64,000 bases of DNA, from NCBI GenBank assembly GCA_902598525.1, contig CACKBZ010000001.1:1-64000 (forward strand), in the 5' to 3' direction. The position numbers and the translations under genes were made by a program. Below are positions 27,537-36,980 of the stretch, in pieces. The notes under the pieces are model-generated. The model was not told where the DNA came from and searched no databases. It saw only the letters and a list, made by a program, of their open reading frames with translations. The DNA is from an uncultured Bacteroidota bacterium. GTDB lineage: Bacteria; Bacteroidota; Bacteroidia; Flavobacteriales; Flavobacteriaceae. How positions within the stretch are numbered: the first letter of the stretch is position 1; every line of letters begins with the position of its first letter.

Positions 27537-28295
27537 ATGGTAGATATAAAAAAAATTGCATTAATAACTGGAGCAACTTCAGGGATTGGAGAGTCCACAG
27601 CATATGAATTAGCCAAAAAATATTCGCTGATTTTGTGTGGTAGAAATAAAGAAAAGCTCAATCAATTAGAGGACAATCTTTCATCAGTCACAAAAGTTAT
27701 TACATTAAAGTTTGATGTAAGGAATCTTAAAGAAGTATCCGAAAAAATTTTATCACTAGATAATTCTTGGAATAACATTGATCTCCTGATTAATAATGCT
27801 GGTAATGCACATGGACTTGATTTTATACATGAAGGAGATATTAAAGATTGGGATATGATGATAGATACCAATGTAAAGGGTTTATTATATGTAACAAAGT
27901 ATGTTTTAGAGTCGATGATAAAAAATAATAGTGGTCATATAATTAATATAGGTTCAATTGCTGGAAAAGAAGTTTACCCTAAAGGTAATATTTACTGTGC
28001 TTCAAAATTTGCTGTAGATGCAATATCCCAGGGTATGCGTATTGACTTAAATAAATATAATATTAAAGTCTCACAGGTAAACCCTGGTCTTGTGGAGACA
28101 AACTTCTCAATGGTAAGATTTAAAAATGATAAAAATAGGTCTAAATCTGTGTATGAAGGATTAAACCCCTTGGTTGGTGATGACATTGCTAAGGTCATAT
28201 CATTTATAGTAAACTGTCCAGATAATGTTAACATAAGTGATTTAACAGTACTTGCGAAATCTCAAGCATCATCTACAACATTAAATAGAAAATAG
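27537..28295 (+). CDS. SDR family oxidoreductase (YdfG-like)
   Basis: NAD(P)-dependent short-chain dehydrogenase of 252 residues. TGATSGIGESTA is the cofactor loop, NNAGNAHGLD the structural motif, and the active site reads NIGSIAGKEVYPKGNIYCASK with Ser, Tyr and Lys in register. It is closest in feel to YdfG-type 3-hydroxy acid dehydrogenases. Its place inside the glycerol operon suggests a substrate related to glycerol or serine-like hydroxy acids, but that is inference. Its last stop base is shared with the GTG start of the next gene. Confidence 0.9.
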   Translation: MVDIKKIALITGATSGIGESTAYELAKKYSLILCGRNKEKLNQLEDNLSSVTKVITLKFDVRNLKEVSEKILSLDNSWNNIDLLINNAGNAHGLDFIHEGDIKDWDMMIDTNVKGLLYVTKYVLESMIKNNSGHIINIGSIAGKEVYPKGNIYCASKFAVDAISQGMRIDLNKYNIKVSQVNPGLVETNFSMVRFKNDKNRSKSVYEGLNPLVGDDIAKVISFIVNCPDNVNISDLTVLAKSQASSTTLNRK

Positions 28296-29047
28296 TGTAT
28301 AAAAAAATCCTAATTGTACTATTTATCACTTTTTTAGTCTCTTGTCTTTCTAATAAAGATATTCTAGTAGTAGGTCATAGGGGCGCTATGGGGCATGCTC
28401 TAGAAAATACTATTGAGTCAGTTAAAAAAGCAATTGAACTAAATGTTGATGGAATTGAAATCGATGTTTTTAAATCAAAAACAGGAGAGTTAGTAGTTTA
28501 TCATGATCCATTTTTATCTCGATTATCAAATTCGAATGCATTTATTGAACAAATTTCTCTAGACTCAATTAAAAAAATAAAATTATTAGGAGGACAATCC
28601 ATTCCCACATTGAATGAGGTAATAGAAATAATTCCTGAAAATATATTTTTAAATATTGAGCTTAAAGGAGAGAATACTGCAATCGAGACAAATAAAGTAA
28701 TAATTGAATATATTAACAGATCTAACTTTACTCCCTCAAGCTTTATTGTATCAAGCTTTAGATGGGACGAGTTAGTAGAGTTTAGAAATATTAATAAAGA
28801 TGTTCCAATTGCAATACTAGTCGACTCATTATACAAAATTGATATTGCAATTAAATTAGCTAAAGAAATTAATGCCTTTGCAATAAACCCAAATAATGAG
28901 TTTTTGACCAAGGAAATAGTTAAAAATGTGCAGTCCTTTAATATTAAAGTTTATCCTTATACAATTAATGATCTCTCGAGTATAAAAAGAATGAAGTCAA
29001 TGGGAGTTGATGCAATAATTACTGATTTTCCTGAAAGAATTAATTAA
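28295..29047 (+). CDS. Glycerophosphodiester phosphodiesterase lipoprotein
   Basis: Hydrolyses glycerophosphodiesters to glycerol 3-phosphate and an alcohol, supplying glpD. GTG start, sharing one base with the previous stop (TAGTG). The signal peptide ends in a lipobox LVSC (C17), so the enzyme sits in the envelope. The GDPD core has H28-R29 and E37-N38 in VGHRGAMGHALENT, E55/D57 in GIEID, and H70 in VVYHDP. Length 250 fits the UgpQ-like short form. It is the last gene of the operon and converges on a methyltransferase gene with a 9-bp gap. Confidence 0.93.
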   Translation: MYKKILIVLFITFLVSCLSNKDILVVGHRGAMGHALENTIESVKKAIELNVDGIEIDVFKSKTGELVVYHDPFLSRLSNSNAFIEQISLDSIKKIKLLGGQSIPTLNEVIEIIPENIFLNIELKGENTAIETNKVIIEYINRSNFTPSSFIVSSFRWDELVEFRNINKDVPIAILVDSLYKIDIAIKLAKEINAFAINPNNEFLTKEIVKNVQSFNIKVYPYTINDLSSIKRMKSMGVDAIITDFPERIN

Positions 29048-29056
29048 AAAGTTTAT

Positions 29057-29965
29057 TTATTTTTTGCTTTCAGCAATTACAAAATGTTCAAGCTTAAAAA
29101 TATGATTTTCAGGGATGGTTCTACCAACTGGAGTAAAATATTTTGAATTAAGGTCAGCTAAGGTTTTATTTTCAATTAAAGTAAAATTATTTTGAGATAG
29201 TATACTTTCAATTTCCTCAGCAGAGTAGAATGATATCCATGGTTCACCCATTTTTGCAGCTGAATTAGTTATAAAACTAACTGCTTTTTCAGGTTTTGAA
29301 TAACCTTTACCAAAGCAGGCCTTAGAGTCTTCTTTTAAAAGCTTATTAACATATGAAATAAAAATCTTAGAATTAGAATTTGGGTTCAAATCAGCAACTT
29401 CTTTTAAAGTTGCGTCAAGTGCTTCTCTTGAAATATACTGAGAAACACCTTCAAGAGTAAATATTGTCGATTTATTTTGGTCAAAACCTACATTTATTAG
29501 TTGTTCTTTAAGAGATTGATGATTAAAATCAATATCAACATAGGTTATACTCTCTCTATTAGGCATATTATCTGGTAGCCTAAGCCTTTTTAATTCTTGA
29601 ACTTCGGATTGATCAACTTCAAATATTTTTAATTTGGATGGAAGTTTTAATCGATGTGCTCTTGAGTCATATCCTGCCCCTAGTATAACATATTGCTCTA
29701 TATTAGCAAAGGTGCTTTTCTCGATCAGATCATCGATATACCTTGTTCTTGATATTAAATGCTCGTGCATTCCTGGTATTATTTTATTACCTAACCAAAC
29801 ACTTAGTCTATGCCCCATGAGTTTTATAATGTTTGCTCCTAGCACAAAATTTTTTGCATAAGGATCATATATAATTCGTCTATCAGGTTTTGCAAGTGAT
29901 TCAATTAACCTCTGTTTAGCAACTCCTTGGGCAGTACCATCTTTTCTAAATATTAATTTACCCAT
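29057..29965 (-). CDS. Class I SAM-dependent methyltransferase, LCMT/TIGR00027-like
   Basis: A 302-residue cytoplasmic methyltransferase. The SAM-binding segment VILGAGYDSRAHRL followed by FEVDQSEVQELKRLRL is characteristic of the leucine carboxyl methyltransferase-like bacterial group (PF04072). FTLEGVSQYISREAL is the typical later motif. The substrate is unknown; bacterial members have been linked to small-molecule O-methylation. No partner gene is evident nearby. It diverges from the UPF0173 gene over 62 AT-rich bases. Confidence 0.88.
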   Translation of the reverse strand: MGKLIFRKDGTAQGVAKQRLIESLAKPDRRIIYDPYAKNFVLGANIIKLMGHRLSVWLGNKIIPGMHEHLISRTRYIDDLIEKSTFANIEQYVILGAGYDSRAHRLKLPSKLKIFEVDQSEVQELKRLRLPDNMPNRESITYVDIDFNHQSLKEQLINVGFDQNKSTIFTLEGVSQYISREALDATLKEVADLNPNSNSKIFISYVNKLLKEDSKACFGKGYSKPEKAVSFITNSAAKMGEPWISFYSAEEIESILSQNNFTLIENKTLADLNSKYFTPVGRTIPENHIFKLEHFVIAESKK

Positions 29966-30027
29966 GGTTTATAATTATATATTATTTACTCTTACATAAA
30001 TCATTATATTTAATTTAATAAATAATT

Positions 30028-30705
30028 ATGAAAATAACTTTTTTAGGTCATGCAACTCTAGAAATTCAAATTAATGAATACAGTATTGTTGTTGATCCAT
30101 TTATATCTGGAAATCCTTCAGCTTCTCAAATTAATTTAGATGATTTAAAACCAGACTTTATTCTTATCACTCACGCTCATCAAGATCATACTTTAGATGT
30201 TGAAAAATTAGCAAAAGATAATGATTCAGTAATAGTATCTAATTTTGAAATTGTAAATTATTTTCAAAATAGAGGTTTCAAGGGTCATCCGATGAATCAT
30301 GGGGGAAAATGGAATTTTGATTTTGGTGAATTAAAATATGTAAACGCAATACATACATCGACATTTCCTGATGGTTCAAATGGAGGGCAGCCTGGAGGAT
30401 TTATAATTACTGCAAATAGCAAGTCTGTATATATAGCTGGTGATACTGCCTTGACTTATGATATGAAACTTATCCCATTACATTATAAATTAGACCTTGC
30501 TATCCTTCCAATTGGTGATAATTTTACTATGGGGTATAAAGATGCAATAATTGCTTCAGATTTTATAAAATGTGATAAGATTTTAGGATATCATTTTGAT
30601 ACTTTTGGTTTAATTGAGATTGATCAAACCAAAGCAATTGAAGATTTTAAAAAAGCTAAAAAGGAACTTATAATTATTAAACCTACAGAACATTTAACAA
30701 TTTGA
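30028..30705 (+). CDS. UPF0173-type metal-dependent hydrolase (MBL fold)
   Basis: Metallo-beta-lactamase fold hydrolase of 225 residues. The metal motif H49-x-H51-x-D53-H54 is in ITHAHQDH; further ligands are likely in NAIHTST, AGDTALTYD and GYHFDTF. The N-terminal ITFLGHATLEI is typical of the UPF0173/UlaG-like group. The substrate is not established for the family. The DUF2834 gene follows by 2 bp. Confidence 0.9.
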   Translation: MKITFLGHATLEIQINEYSIVVDPFISGNPSASQINLDDLKPDFILITHAHQDHTLDVEKLAKDNDSVIVSNFEIVNYFQNRGFKGHPMNHGGKWNFDFGELKYVNAIHTSTFPDGSNGGQPGGFIITANSKSVYIAGDTALTYDMKLIPLHYKLDLAILPIGDNFTMGYKDAIIASDFIKCDKILGYHFDTFGLIEIDQTKAIEDFKKAKKELIIIKPTEHLTI

Positions 30706-30707
30706 TT

Positions 30708-31007
30708 ATGAAGAAAATATATCTTTTTTTATGTATACTTGGAACAGTATTACCTTATTATAATCTATATAAATTTTTAGAACTTAACAATTGGTCAATG
30801 GAAGGGTTTTGGGGATTGCTTTATGAAAATTATGCAGTTTCAATGATATCATATGATCTTAGTGTTGCAGCACTTACTTTTTTAATCTACATAGTTTATA
30901 AATATTGGTCAAAACCAAAAAAAATATTTAGGTATTTGATACCATTCTTTGTTGGGTTCTCTCTAGCCTTACCATTCTATCTTTATGATACTTATGAATC
31001 TAACTAG
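30708..31007 (+). CDS. DUF2834 membrane protein
   Basis: A 99-residue inner-membrane protein with three hydrophobic segments (about residues 3-18, 45-63 and 77-93). It resembles DUF2834 in having LGTVLPYYN early, then a W-rich loop and a SYDLSVAALTFLIY helix. I choose the ATG at 30708 over a TTG at 30702 that overlaps the preceding stop. Role unknown. Its TAG stop shares CTAG with the stop of the next, convergent, small gene. Confidence 0.82.
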   Translation: MKKIYLFLCILGTVLPYYNLYKFLELNNWSMEGFWGLLYENYAVSMISYDLSVAALTFLIYIVYKYWSKPKKIFRYLIPFFVGFSLALPFYLYDTYESN

Positions 31008-31189
31008 ATCAATTCTCTAGACTTTATCATTATGCATGTACCTGCGTTTATAAGTACTAGTGAAATAGTCCCTATTAGAAAAAAATCAAGGTTTTGAGAC
31101 TTTCTTATTAAAGCCTCTCCAAACACGCATAATCCTGAGCTAAAAATTAAAATACCTAAAGTTCCAACAATTGTATACTTATTAATCAT
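31004..31189 (-). CDS. Small two-helix membrane protein, hypothetical
   Basis: A 61-residue protein with two predicted membrane helices (about residues 6-26 and 36-54) separated by a short charged turn, RKSQNLD. I recognise no family. Support for it being real: ATG start, intact frame filling an otherwise empty gap, hydrophobic pattern, and the same 4-bp stop/stop overlap (CTAG) seen at other convergent pairs here. No codon statistics could be run. Confidence 0.6.
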   Translation of the reverse strand: MINKYTIVGTLGILIFSSGLCVFGEALIRKSQNLDFFLIGTISLVLINAGTCIMIKSRELI

Positions 31190-31230
31190 CTTTTATTACA
31201 TTTAAATCTAATTTATTCAAATTCAAACTT

Positions 31231-32457
31231 ATGTCAACAGAAAGTTGGTTTTTTATTATTACTGGATTAGTGATTTTTAATTATTTATTCTCGAATATTT
31301 TAGATTATTTAAATCATAAAAATTGGAAAGATGATATTCCAAATGAATTAAAAGAGTTTTATAAAAAAGAAAAATATAAAAAAGCTAAAGATTATTCAGT
31401 GTCAAAAAATAAAATTGGATTTCTTTCTAGCACTCTAAGTTTTGCACTGGTATTCTCTCTTTTATTTTTTAATGGGTATGGTTTGATTAACGAACTGGTA
31501 AGTAGCTTTGAGACCAATTTTATAAAATCTGGATTATTCTTTTTAATTTTATTTTTATTAAATACTCTAACTTCGTTACCATTCTCATATTATAATACAT
31601 TTGTAATCGAGGAAAAATTTGGGTTTAATAAGACTACAAAAATTACTTTTTTCTTAGATCAAGTTAAATCTTCAATTTTATCTATTCTTATCGGGGGAGT
31701 TTTACTCTTTCTTGCACTATATCTTTATGACACTATAAATCAAGGCTTCTGGTTTTGGCTATGGATAGGCCTATCTTTACTAATGGTACTTATAAATATG
31801 TTTTATGCAGATATAATTGTCCCAATATTTAATAAACTGACACCATTGGAAGATGGTGAATTGCGCTCAAAGATTGAAAAATATTCAAATGAGGTTGGTT
31901 ATTTACTTAAGAATATTTACGTGATTGATGGCTCAAAGAGATCAACAAAGGCTAATGCTTTTTTTAGTGGGTTGGGCCCTAGGAAAACAATCGCATTATA
32001 TGATACATTAATAGAGAAACATACTGTAAATGAGTTAGTAGCAGTTCTTGCACATGAGGTTGGTCACTATAAAAAGAAACATATTTTTTCCGGTTTAATT
32101 TTTTCGATCATGCAGATCGGAATTATCACATTTTTCTTTGAACTATGTCTAAGTCTTCCAGAAATATCCCAAGCATTGGGTGGACCTGATGTTAGCTTTC
32201 ATCTCGGAATAATAGGGTTTAGTATTTTATTTTCACCGATTTCAATTTTATCAGGAATCTTTATGAACTATATAAGTAGAAAGAATGAATTTGAGGCTGA
32301 CGACTATGCAAAGCAAACTTTTAATGGAGAAGATTTAGCACTTGCATTGAAGAAATTATCAGTTGATAGCCTTTCCAATATATACCCCCATCCTTTATAT
32401 GTATTCTTCCATTACTCTCATCCACCACTTATAAAAAGACTCAGAGCATTGAAATAG
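31231..32457 (+). CDS. M48 family (Ste24-like) CAAX prenyl protease homologue
   Basis: Integral membrane zinc metallopeptidase of 408 residues, homologous to eukaryotic Ste24. Membrane helices occupy the N-terminal half; the zinc site is HEVGH at 275-279 with a third ligand in the RKNEFEADDYA helix. Bacteria lack CAAX prenylation, so its physiological role is more likely membrane-protein quality control (inference). An asparaginase gene follows 4 bp downstream. Confidence 0.93.
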   Translation: MSTESWFFIITGLVIFNYLFSNILDYLNHKNWKDDIPNELKEFYKKEKYKKAKDYSVSKNKIGFLSSTLSFALVFSLLFFNGYGLINELVSSFETNFIKSGLFFLILFLLNTLTSLPFSYYNTFVIEEKFGFNKTTKITFFLDQVKSSILSILIGGVLLFLALYLYDTINQGFWFWLWIGLSLLMVLINMFYADIIVPIFNKLTPLEDGELRSKIEKYSNEVGYLLKNIYVIDGSKRSTKANAFFSGLGPRKTIALYDTLIEKHTVNELVAVLAHEVGHYKKKHIFSGLIFSIMQIGIITFFFELCLSLPEISQALGGPDVSFHLGIIGFSILFSPISILSGIFMNYISRKNEFEADDYAKQTFNGEDLALALKKLSVDSLSNIYPHPLYVFFHYSHPPLIKRLRALK

Positions 32458-32461
32458 AGAT

Positions 32462-33421
32462 ATGAAAAGACGAAGTTTTATTTTTGATATATTTAGTGTG
32501 GGATTTGCAACTGCCATATCATCAAGGCTAAATGCAAATAATTTAAATTCCTCACCAGTGATAAGATCTATCTCAACATGGAATAACACAAAAGAAGCAA
32601 ACCTGATGGCTGGAAGGTTATTAGATAAAGGTAAATCTTCGATTGATGCTGTTGTTGAGGGAGTTGCAGTTTCAGAAAATGATCCAAAAAATACAACTGT
32701 TGGATTTGGCGGTGCTCCAGACAGTAGTGGAAAAGTAACACTTGATGCATGTGTTATGAATCATCTCGGTGATTGTGGGTCAGTAGTTGCTGTTGAAAAT
32801 ATTGTTAACGTTGCTAGATTAGCTAAAGATGTTATGGAAAAAACCCCTCATGTTATGCTAGCAGGTAAAGGTGCAGAAGAATTTGCACTGATTGAAGGTT
32901 ATAAAAAGACAGATTTACTAACAGAATTTTCTAAAAAAAATTGGCAAAAATGGTCTGAAACTAAGGAATACAGTCCTATTATAAATATAGATAATCATGA
33001 TACTATAGGTATGCTATGTATTGATCAAAATAATAATATATCTGGTGCGTGCTCTTCAAGTGGTCAAGCATACAAGATGCCAGGAAGGGTCGGAGATTCT
33101 CCAATAATTGGTTCTGGATTATTTATTGATAATAAAGTTGGAGGTGCTGTTGCTACTGGCCTTGGAGAGGAAATTATAAAAACTGTTGGGTCCTTCCTTG
33201 TAGTTGAGTTAATGAGACAGGGATTTACTCCGCAGGAGGCATGTGAAAGTGCTGTAAAAAGAATAGTTTCAAATAACTCGCAAAAAAATAGATTTCAAGT
33301 AGCTTATATAGCTATGAATAAAAAAGGTGAAGTAGGTTCATACAGTATAGAACCAGGCTTTACATATATGGATTATTTAAATGGGAAAAACAAAGAGATT
33401 ATTTCTAAGTCTGAATTTTAA
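32462..33421 (+). CDS. N4-(beta-N-acetylglucosaminyl)-L-asparaginase, exported
   Basis: Ntn-hydrolase that removes the glycan from asparagine-linked GlcNAc. The 319-residue precursor should self-cleave before T181 in NHDTIGM, which becomes the nucleophile; upstream landmarks are SENDPKNTTVGFGGAP and LDACVMNHLGDCGSV. An N-terminal KRRSFIFD segment plus a hydrophobic run looks like a twin-arginine signal, common in this bacterial group. It probably serves scavenging of glycopeptides. It starts 4 bp after the M48 gene and ends one base before the convergent coiled-coil gene. Confidence 0.93.
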   Translation: MKRRSFIFDIFSVGFATAISSRLNANNLNSSPVIRSISTWNNTKEANLMAGRLLDKGKSSIDAVVEGVAVSENDPKNTTVGFGGAPDSSGKVTLDACVMNHLGDCGSVVAVENIVNVARLAKDVMEKTPHVMLAGKGAEEFALIEGYKKTDLLTEFSKKNWQKWSETKEYSPIINIDNHDTIGMLCIDQNNNISGACSSSGQAYKMPGRVGDSPIIGSGLFIDNKVGGAVATGLGEEIIKTVGSFLVVELMRQGFTPQEACESAVKRIVSNNSQKNRFQVAYIAMNKKGEVGSYSIEPGFTYMDYLNGKNKEIISKSEF

Positions 33422-33422
33422 A

Positions 33423-34196
33423 TTAGGTGAAGATTGATTTCATTTTTTCCATTTCCTCTTCAGCTAACTTAGGATCAACTAAAATTCTACCACTATATTC
33501 ATCAGTAATAATTTTTTGTCTAGAAGCAATCTCCATCTGAACTTGTGGAGGAATTGTAAAATATGATCCTCCAGAGGCATTTCTCTCGATAGGAACAATG
33601 GCTAACCCATTTTTTACATTTGACCTTATTCTCTTATATGCAGCTATCAAATTATCTTCAATCTTTTTTTCAAATTCCTTAGACTTTTCCAGAAGAGTTT
33701 TTTCTTCTTTTTCAGTTTCTTTTAATATTTCACCAAGCTCTGAATTTTTGTTTTTTAAATGAGACTTGCGATCCTTAATTTTATCTTTGAGCTCGTCTAG
33801 AATTGATGTTTTACTATCAATAGTTTCTTTGTATTGTGAAATCTTCTTTTCTGACAATTTAATTTCTAGTTCTTGAAATTCTTGTTCCTTAACTATTGCA
33901 TTATATTCTCTATTATTTCTAACTTTCTTTAAATCAGCCTCATATTTTTTATGATTAGCTTTAGAGGTTGTTATGGCATTCTCCTCAAACTTAATTCCAT
34001 CCTGACTTTCTTTGATTTCATTCTCAAAACTTTCAAGTCTTTTGTTTAAACCAGCAATTTCGTTTTCAAGATCCTCAACTTCTAAAGGGAGTTCCCCCCT
34101 TATACTTCTTATCTGGTCAATTCTTGAATCAATTAACTGAAGATCAAATAGCGCTCTTAGCTTTTCTTCTACTGATGTTTCAATTTTTTTTGCCAT
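33423..34196 (-). CDS. Coiled-coil protein of the C4 zinc-ribbon (CdsZ/PF02591) family, without cysteines
   Basis: A 257-residue protein: long coiled coil at about residues 25-190, then a C-terminal segment aligned by eye with the zinc-ribbon end of PF02591 proteins (FTIPPQVQMEIASRQKII, GRILVDPKLAEEE). In zinc-binding members that segment holds two CxxC pairs; here the positions read NASGG and DEYSG, and the whole protein has no cysteine. The fold may persist without zinc. Role unknown; it is the second gene of a pair with the Nif3 gene, 1 bp apart. Confidence 0.85.
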   Translation of the reverse strand: MAKKIETSVEEKLRALFDLQLIDSRIDQIRSIRGELPLEVEDLENEIAGLNKRLESFENEIKESQDGIKFEENAITTSKANHKKYEADLKKVRNNREYNAIVKEQEFQELEIKLSEKKISQYKETIDSKTSILDELKDKIKDRKSHLKNKNSELGEILKETEKEEKTLLEKSKEFEKKIEDNLIAAYKRIRSNVKNGLAIVPIERNASGGSYFTIPPQVQMEIASRQKIITDEYSGRILVDPKLAEEEMEKMKSIFT

Positions 34197-34197
34197 T

Positions 34198-34992
34198 TTA
34201 ATAATAGTTTACAGGGTTAATATTCATTTCGGATAAAAGGATCGTAAAATTAGGCAATTTTTTATTAAGAAATTCCTTAATAACCAATTTTATGTGTTTT
34301 TCACTCTCATAATGACCAATATCAATAAATAAAGCTTTACTATCAGCCTCAAAGAAGTTATGGTATTTAAAGTCTGAGGTAATAAATGCATCGACGTTCG
34401 ATTCAATTGAATTTTTTATTGCAAAACTTCCGGAGCCGACAACTACAGAAACCTTTGAAATCTTTTTATTTAGCTTTTTCGTATGCCTTAAATATTTTAA
34501 ATCTAATTTATTCTTTAGATGGTCAAAAAATTCAGTTTCATTCATTGGATTTTCAAGTTCTCCAACAGATCCAATTCCTATATTATTGTCAGCTAATTTT
34601 TCCTCTTTTGGAATTAAAGTAGAAATGTTCTCTAATCCAATTAGATCAGATAATATATAACTTATCCCATTAGGATGATTATCCAATGATGTATGGATAG
34701 CATAAACTGAGATATTATTTTTAACTGCTTTAATTACAGATTTTTCAACATAATTAGAATTACTCGTTATTTGTTTCAGACCATTAAAAATAATTGGATG
34801 GTAGCTCACTATCATATTGCAGCCTCTTTCAATAGCTTCTTCTACAACATCTTCTGTAGTATCGAGAGTAACTAATATAGAACTTATCTCTGATTCTGGA
34901 TCACCAACAATAAGGCCTACATTATCAAAATCCTCAGCAAAAGAAGTTGGCATCCAATCATTAATAATTCTTGTTATTTCAATAACTCTCAT
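34198..34992 (-). CDS. Nif3-like dinuclear metal centre protein
   Basis: Toroidal hexamer-forming protein of the DUF34/NIF3 family, cytoplasmic. Metal-binding features include EDFDNVGLIVGD near the N-terminus, the SYHPIIFNG motif, HTSLDNHPNG and the C-terminal DIGHYESE. At 264 residues it lacks the CutA/PII-like insert found in the longer forms of the family. I use the ATG at 34992; a TTG 21 bases earlier would overlap the promoter box. Biochemical role in bacteria is uncertain. It heads a two-gene unit with the coiled-coil protein. Confidence 0.92.
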   Translation of the reverse strand: MRVIEITRIINDWMPTSFAEDFDNVGLIVGDPESEISSILVTLDTTEDVVEEAIERGCNMIVSYHPIIFNGLKQITSNSNYVEKSVIKAVKNNISVYAIHTSLDNHPNGISYILSDLIGLENISTLIPKEEKLADNNIGIGSVGELENPMNETEFFDHLKNKLDLKYLRHTKKLNKKISKVSVVVGSGSFAIKNSIESNVDAFITSDFKYHNFFEADSKALFIDIGHYESEKHIKLVIKEFLNKKLPNFTILLSEMNINPVNYY

Positions 34993-35010
34993 TGTTATAT
35001 AGATTGATTG

Positions 35011-35018
35011 CAAATATA
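35011..35018 (-). promoter_or_regulatory. Candidate -7 promoter box for the Nif3 gene
   Basis: The minus strand reads TATATTTG, with 18 bases between it and the ATG of the Nif3 gene. No TTG was found at the -33 distance. Confidence 0.4.
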
Positions 35019-35043
35019 ATATTATCTTTTGGGTGATAAAAAA

Positions 35044-36060
35044 ATGAAGTTCCTACTATATCCATTATCGATAGTTTATAACTTAATTACTTCTTTAAGA
35101 AACCTATTATTTGATTTGGGTTTAATTAATTCTGTGCAGTATAAAATACCAACAATCGGAGTTGGTAATTTATCGACTGGAGGAACTGGTAAATCAATAT
35201 TGGTTGATTATTTAATAGAGCTATTAAAAATAAAATATAGTATAACAACTTTGAGTAGAGGATATAATAGGGATACAAGTGGCTTTATCCAAGCTACTTC
35301 AAAATCTTCTGCATATGAGATTGGAGATGAACCATATCAATTTTATTCAAAACATCCAGAAATTAATGTTGTTGTATGTGAAGATAGAAGAAAAGGCATG
35401 AAATTGATTTTAAATAATTTACCTAATACAGAAATCAGTATTTGGGATGATGTATTTCAACATAGATATGTAAAGCCTGGTCTTATGTTATTGACTACAA
35501 CTTTTAAATATCCATATTATCAAGATGAGGTTCTTCCTGTTGGTAATTTAAGAGAGAATAAAAGTTCATCTAAAAGAGCTGATCTAATAATTGTTACTAA
35601 ATGTCCAGATGAACTATCCTACATTGAGAAATTAGAATTTCTAGAAAAACTATCTCCAGATGAAAATCAAAAAGTTTTTTTTAGTACAATTTCATACAAG
35701 AAAAACCTCAAATCAGACGATTCAACAATTCATATAGATAATCTTAGAGAAGAAGAATTTATTCTAGTTACTGGAATTGCAGATTCTTCTTATTTAGTTA
35801 AATATCTAAATAATAAAAATTTAAAGTTCAAACACTTAAAGTATTCAGATCATTATAATTTTAAAAAATCATCAATTGATAAAATACTTTCTATTTCAAG
35901 AAATAAAAAAATTATAACAACAGAAAAAGACTATGGCAGACTAAAGCCAAAAATAAATAGAGGTGAAATATATTATTTAGAAGTATCAATTGAATTCCCA
36001 AATAATTTGAATAAAATAAGTTTTGATGAAGTAGTTTATGACTTTGTAGAAAACTATTAA
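35044..36060 (+). CDS. lpxK: Tetraacyldisaccharide 4'-kinase
   Basis: Phosphorylates the 4' position of the lipid A disaccharide at the inner membrane, sixth step of lipid A synthesis. One N-terminal membrane-associated helix, then the P-loop LSTGGTGKS at residues 43-51 and [16 protein letters not shown] segment carries the catalytic aspartates of the family. The ATG at 35044 is preferred over a TTG at 35029. Length 338. It ends in a TTAA shared with the stop of convergent lipA. With waaA (44 kb) it shows a lipid A-Kdo outer membrane. Confidence 0.94.
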   Translation: MKFLLYPLSIVYNLITSLRNLLFDLGLINSVQYKIPTIGVGNLSTGGTGKSILVDYLIELLKIKYSITTLSRGYNRDTSGFIQATSKSSAYEIGDEPYQFYSKHPEINVVVCEDRRKGMKLILNNLPNTEISIWDDVFQHRYVKPGLMLLTTTFKYPYYQDEVLPVGNLRENKSSSKRADLIIVTKCPDELSYIEKLEFLEKLSPDENQKVFFSTISYKKNLKSDDSTIHIDNLREEEFILVTGIADSSYLVKYLNNKNLKFKHLKYSDHYNFKKSSIDKILSISRNKKIITTEKDYGRLKPKINRGEIYYLEVSIEFPNNLNKISFDEVVYDFVENY

Positions 36061-36974
36061 TGAATATGTTTGTGAGCTTTGTATGAAGACCTCACAAGAG
36101 GACCACTCTCAACATGTCTAAAACCTAAATCTTTAGCTATAATTTCATACTCTTTAAACTCATCTGGGCTAACAAAATCAACAACAGGCAAGTGTTTTTT
36201 TGAAGGTTGAAGATATTGACCTAAAGTAACTATATCAACACTAACCCTTCTTAAGTCTTCTAGTGTCTCAATGACTTCCTCCATATTTTCACCTAAGCCC
36301 AGCATAATTCCAGATTTTGTTCTAGAAATACCACTGTCCTTAAGATATTTAAGTACTTCAAGGCTTCTATCATATTTTGCTTGAATTCTAACCTCTCTCG
36401 TTAACCTTCTAACTGTCTCAAGATTATGAGACACCACTTCTGGAGCAACATCTACTATCCTATCAATATTTTCAGTTTCACCTTTAAAATCTGGTATAAG
36501 TGTCTCAATAGTTGTTTTTGGATTTAAATCTCTAATAGCATTTACTGTTTCAGCCCAAATTATGGATCCTCCATCTTTGAGATCATCTCGATCCACAGAG
36601 GTTATTACTGCATGCTTCACACCCATTAAATTGATTGAACGGGCAACTTTAAATGGCTCTAATTTGTCTGCAGGGAGAGGACTTCCTGTTTGTACATTAC
36701 AAAACCCACAAGATCTTGTACAGATGTTACCAAGAATCATAAAAGTAGCAGTTCCCTCTGTCCAGCATTCTCCCATATTAGGACAATTTCCGGAAACACA
36801 TATTGTGTGTAAATTATTTTTTTCAACAGTAGATCTTAACTGAGTATATTTTTTACCAATAGGAAGCTTGACTCTGATCCAATCTGGCTTCTTTGTTCTG
36901 ACTTTTTTTACAGAGCCTGGCTTTGGCAAATTAATCTTAACCCAACCTTGATTAACAGTTTTTGATACTGACAT
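36057..36974 (-). CDS. lipA: Lipoyl synthase
   Basis: Radical SAM enzyme inserting two sulfurs into octanoyl groups placed by LipB. The auxiliary cluster cysteines are C59, C64 and C70 ([12 protein letters not shown]); the radical SAM motif is C85-x3-C89-x2-C92 (CTRSCGFC). The C-terminal RSSY, which ligates the auxiliary cluster, is present in [12 protein letters not shown] start at the ATG at 36974 (305 residues), 6 bases after a promoter box; a TTG at 36983 overlaps the box itself. It serves the pyruvate dehydrogenase complex, whose E1 beta gene is at 50.3 kb. Confidence 0.97.
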   Translation of the reverse strand: MSVSKTVNQGWVKINLPKPGSVKKVRTKKPDWIRVKLPIGKKYTQLRSTVEKNNLHTICVSGNCPNMGECWTEGTATFMILGNICTRSCGFCNVQTGSPLPADKLEPFKVARSINLMGVKHAVITSVDRDDLKDGGSIIWAETVNAIRDLNPKTTIETLIPDFKGETENIDRIVDVAPEVVSHNLETVRRLTREVRIQAKYDRSLEVLKYLKDSGISRTKSGIMLGLGENMEEVIETLEDLRRVSVDIVTLGQYLQPSKKHLPVVDFVSPDEFKEYEIIAKDLGFRHVESGPLVRSSYKAHKHIH

Positions 36975-36980
36975 ACCGCG

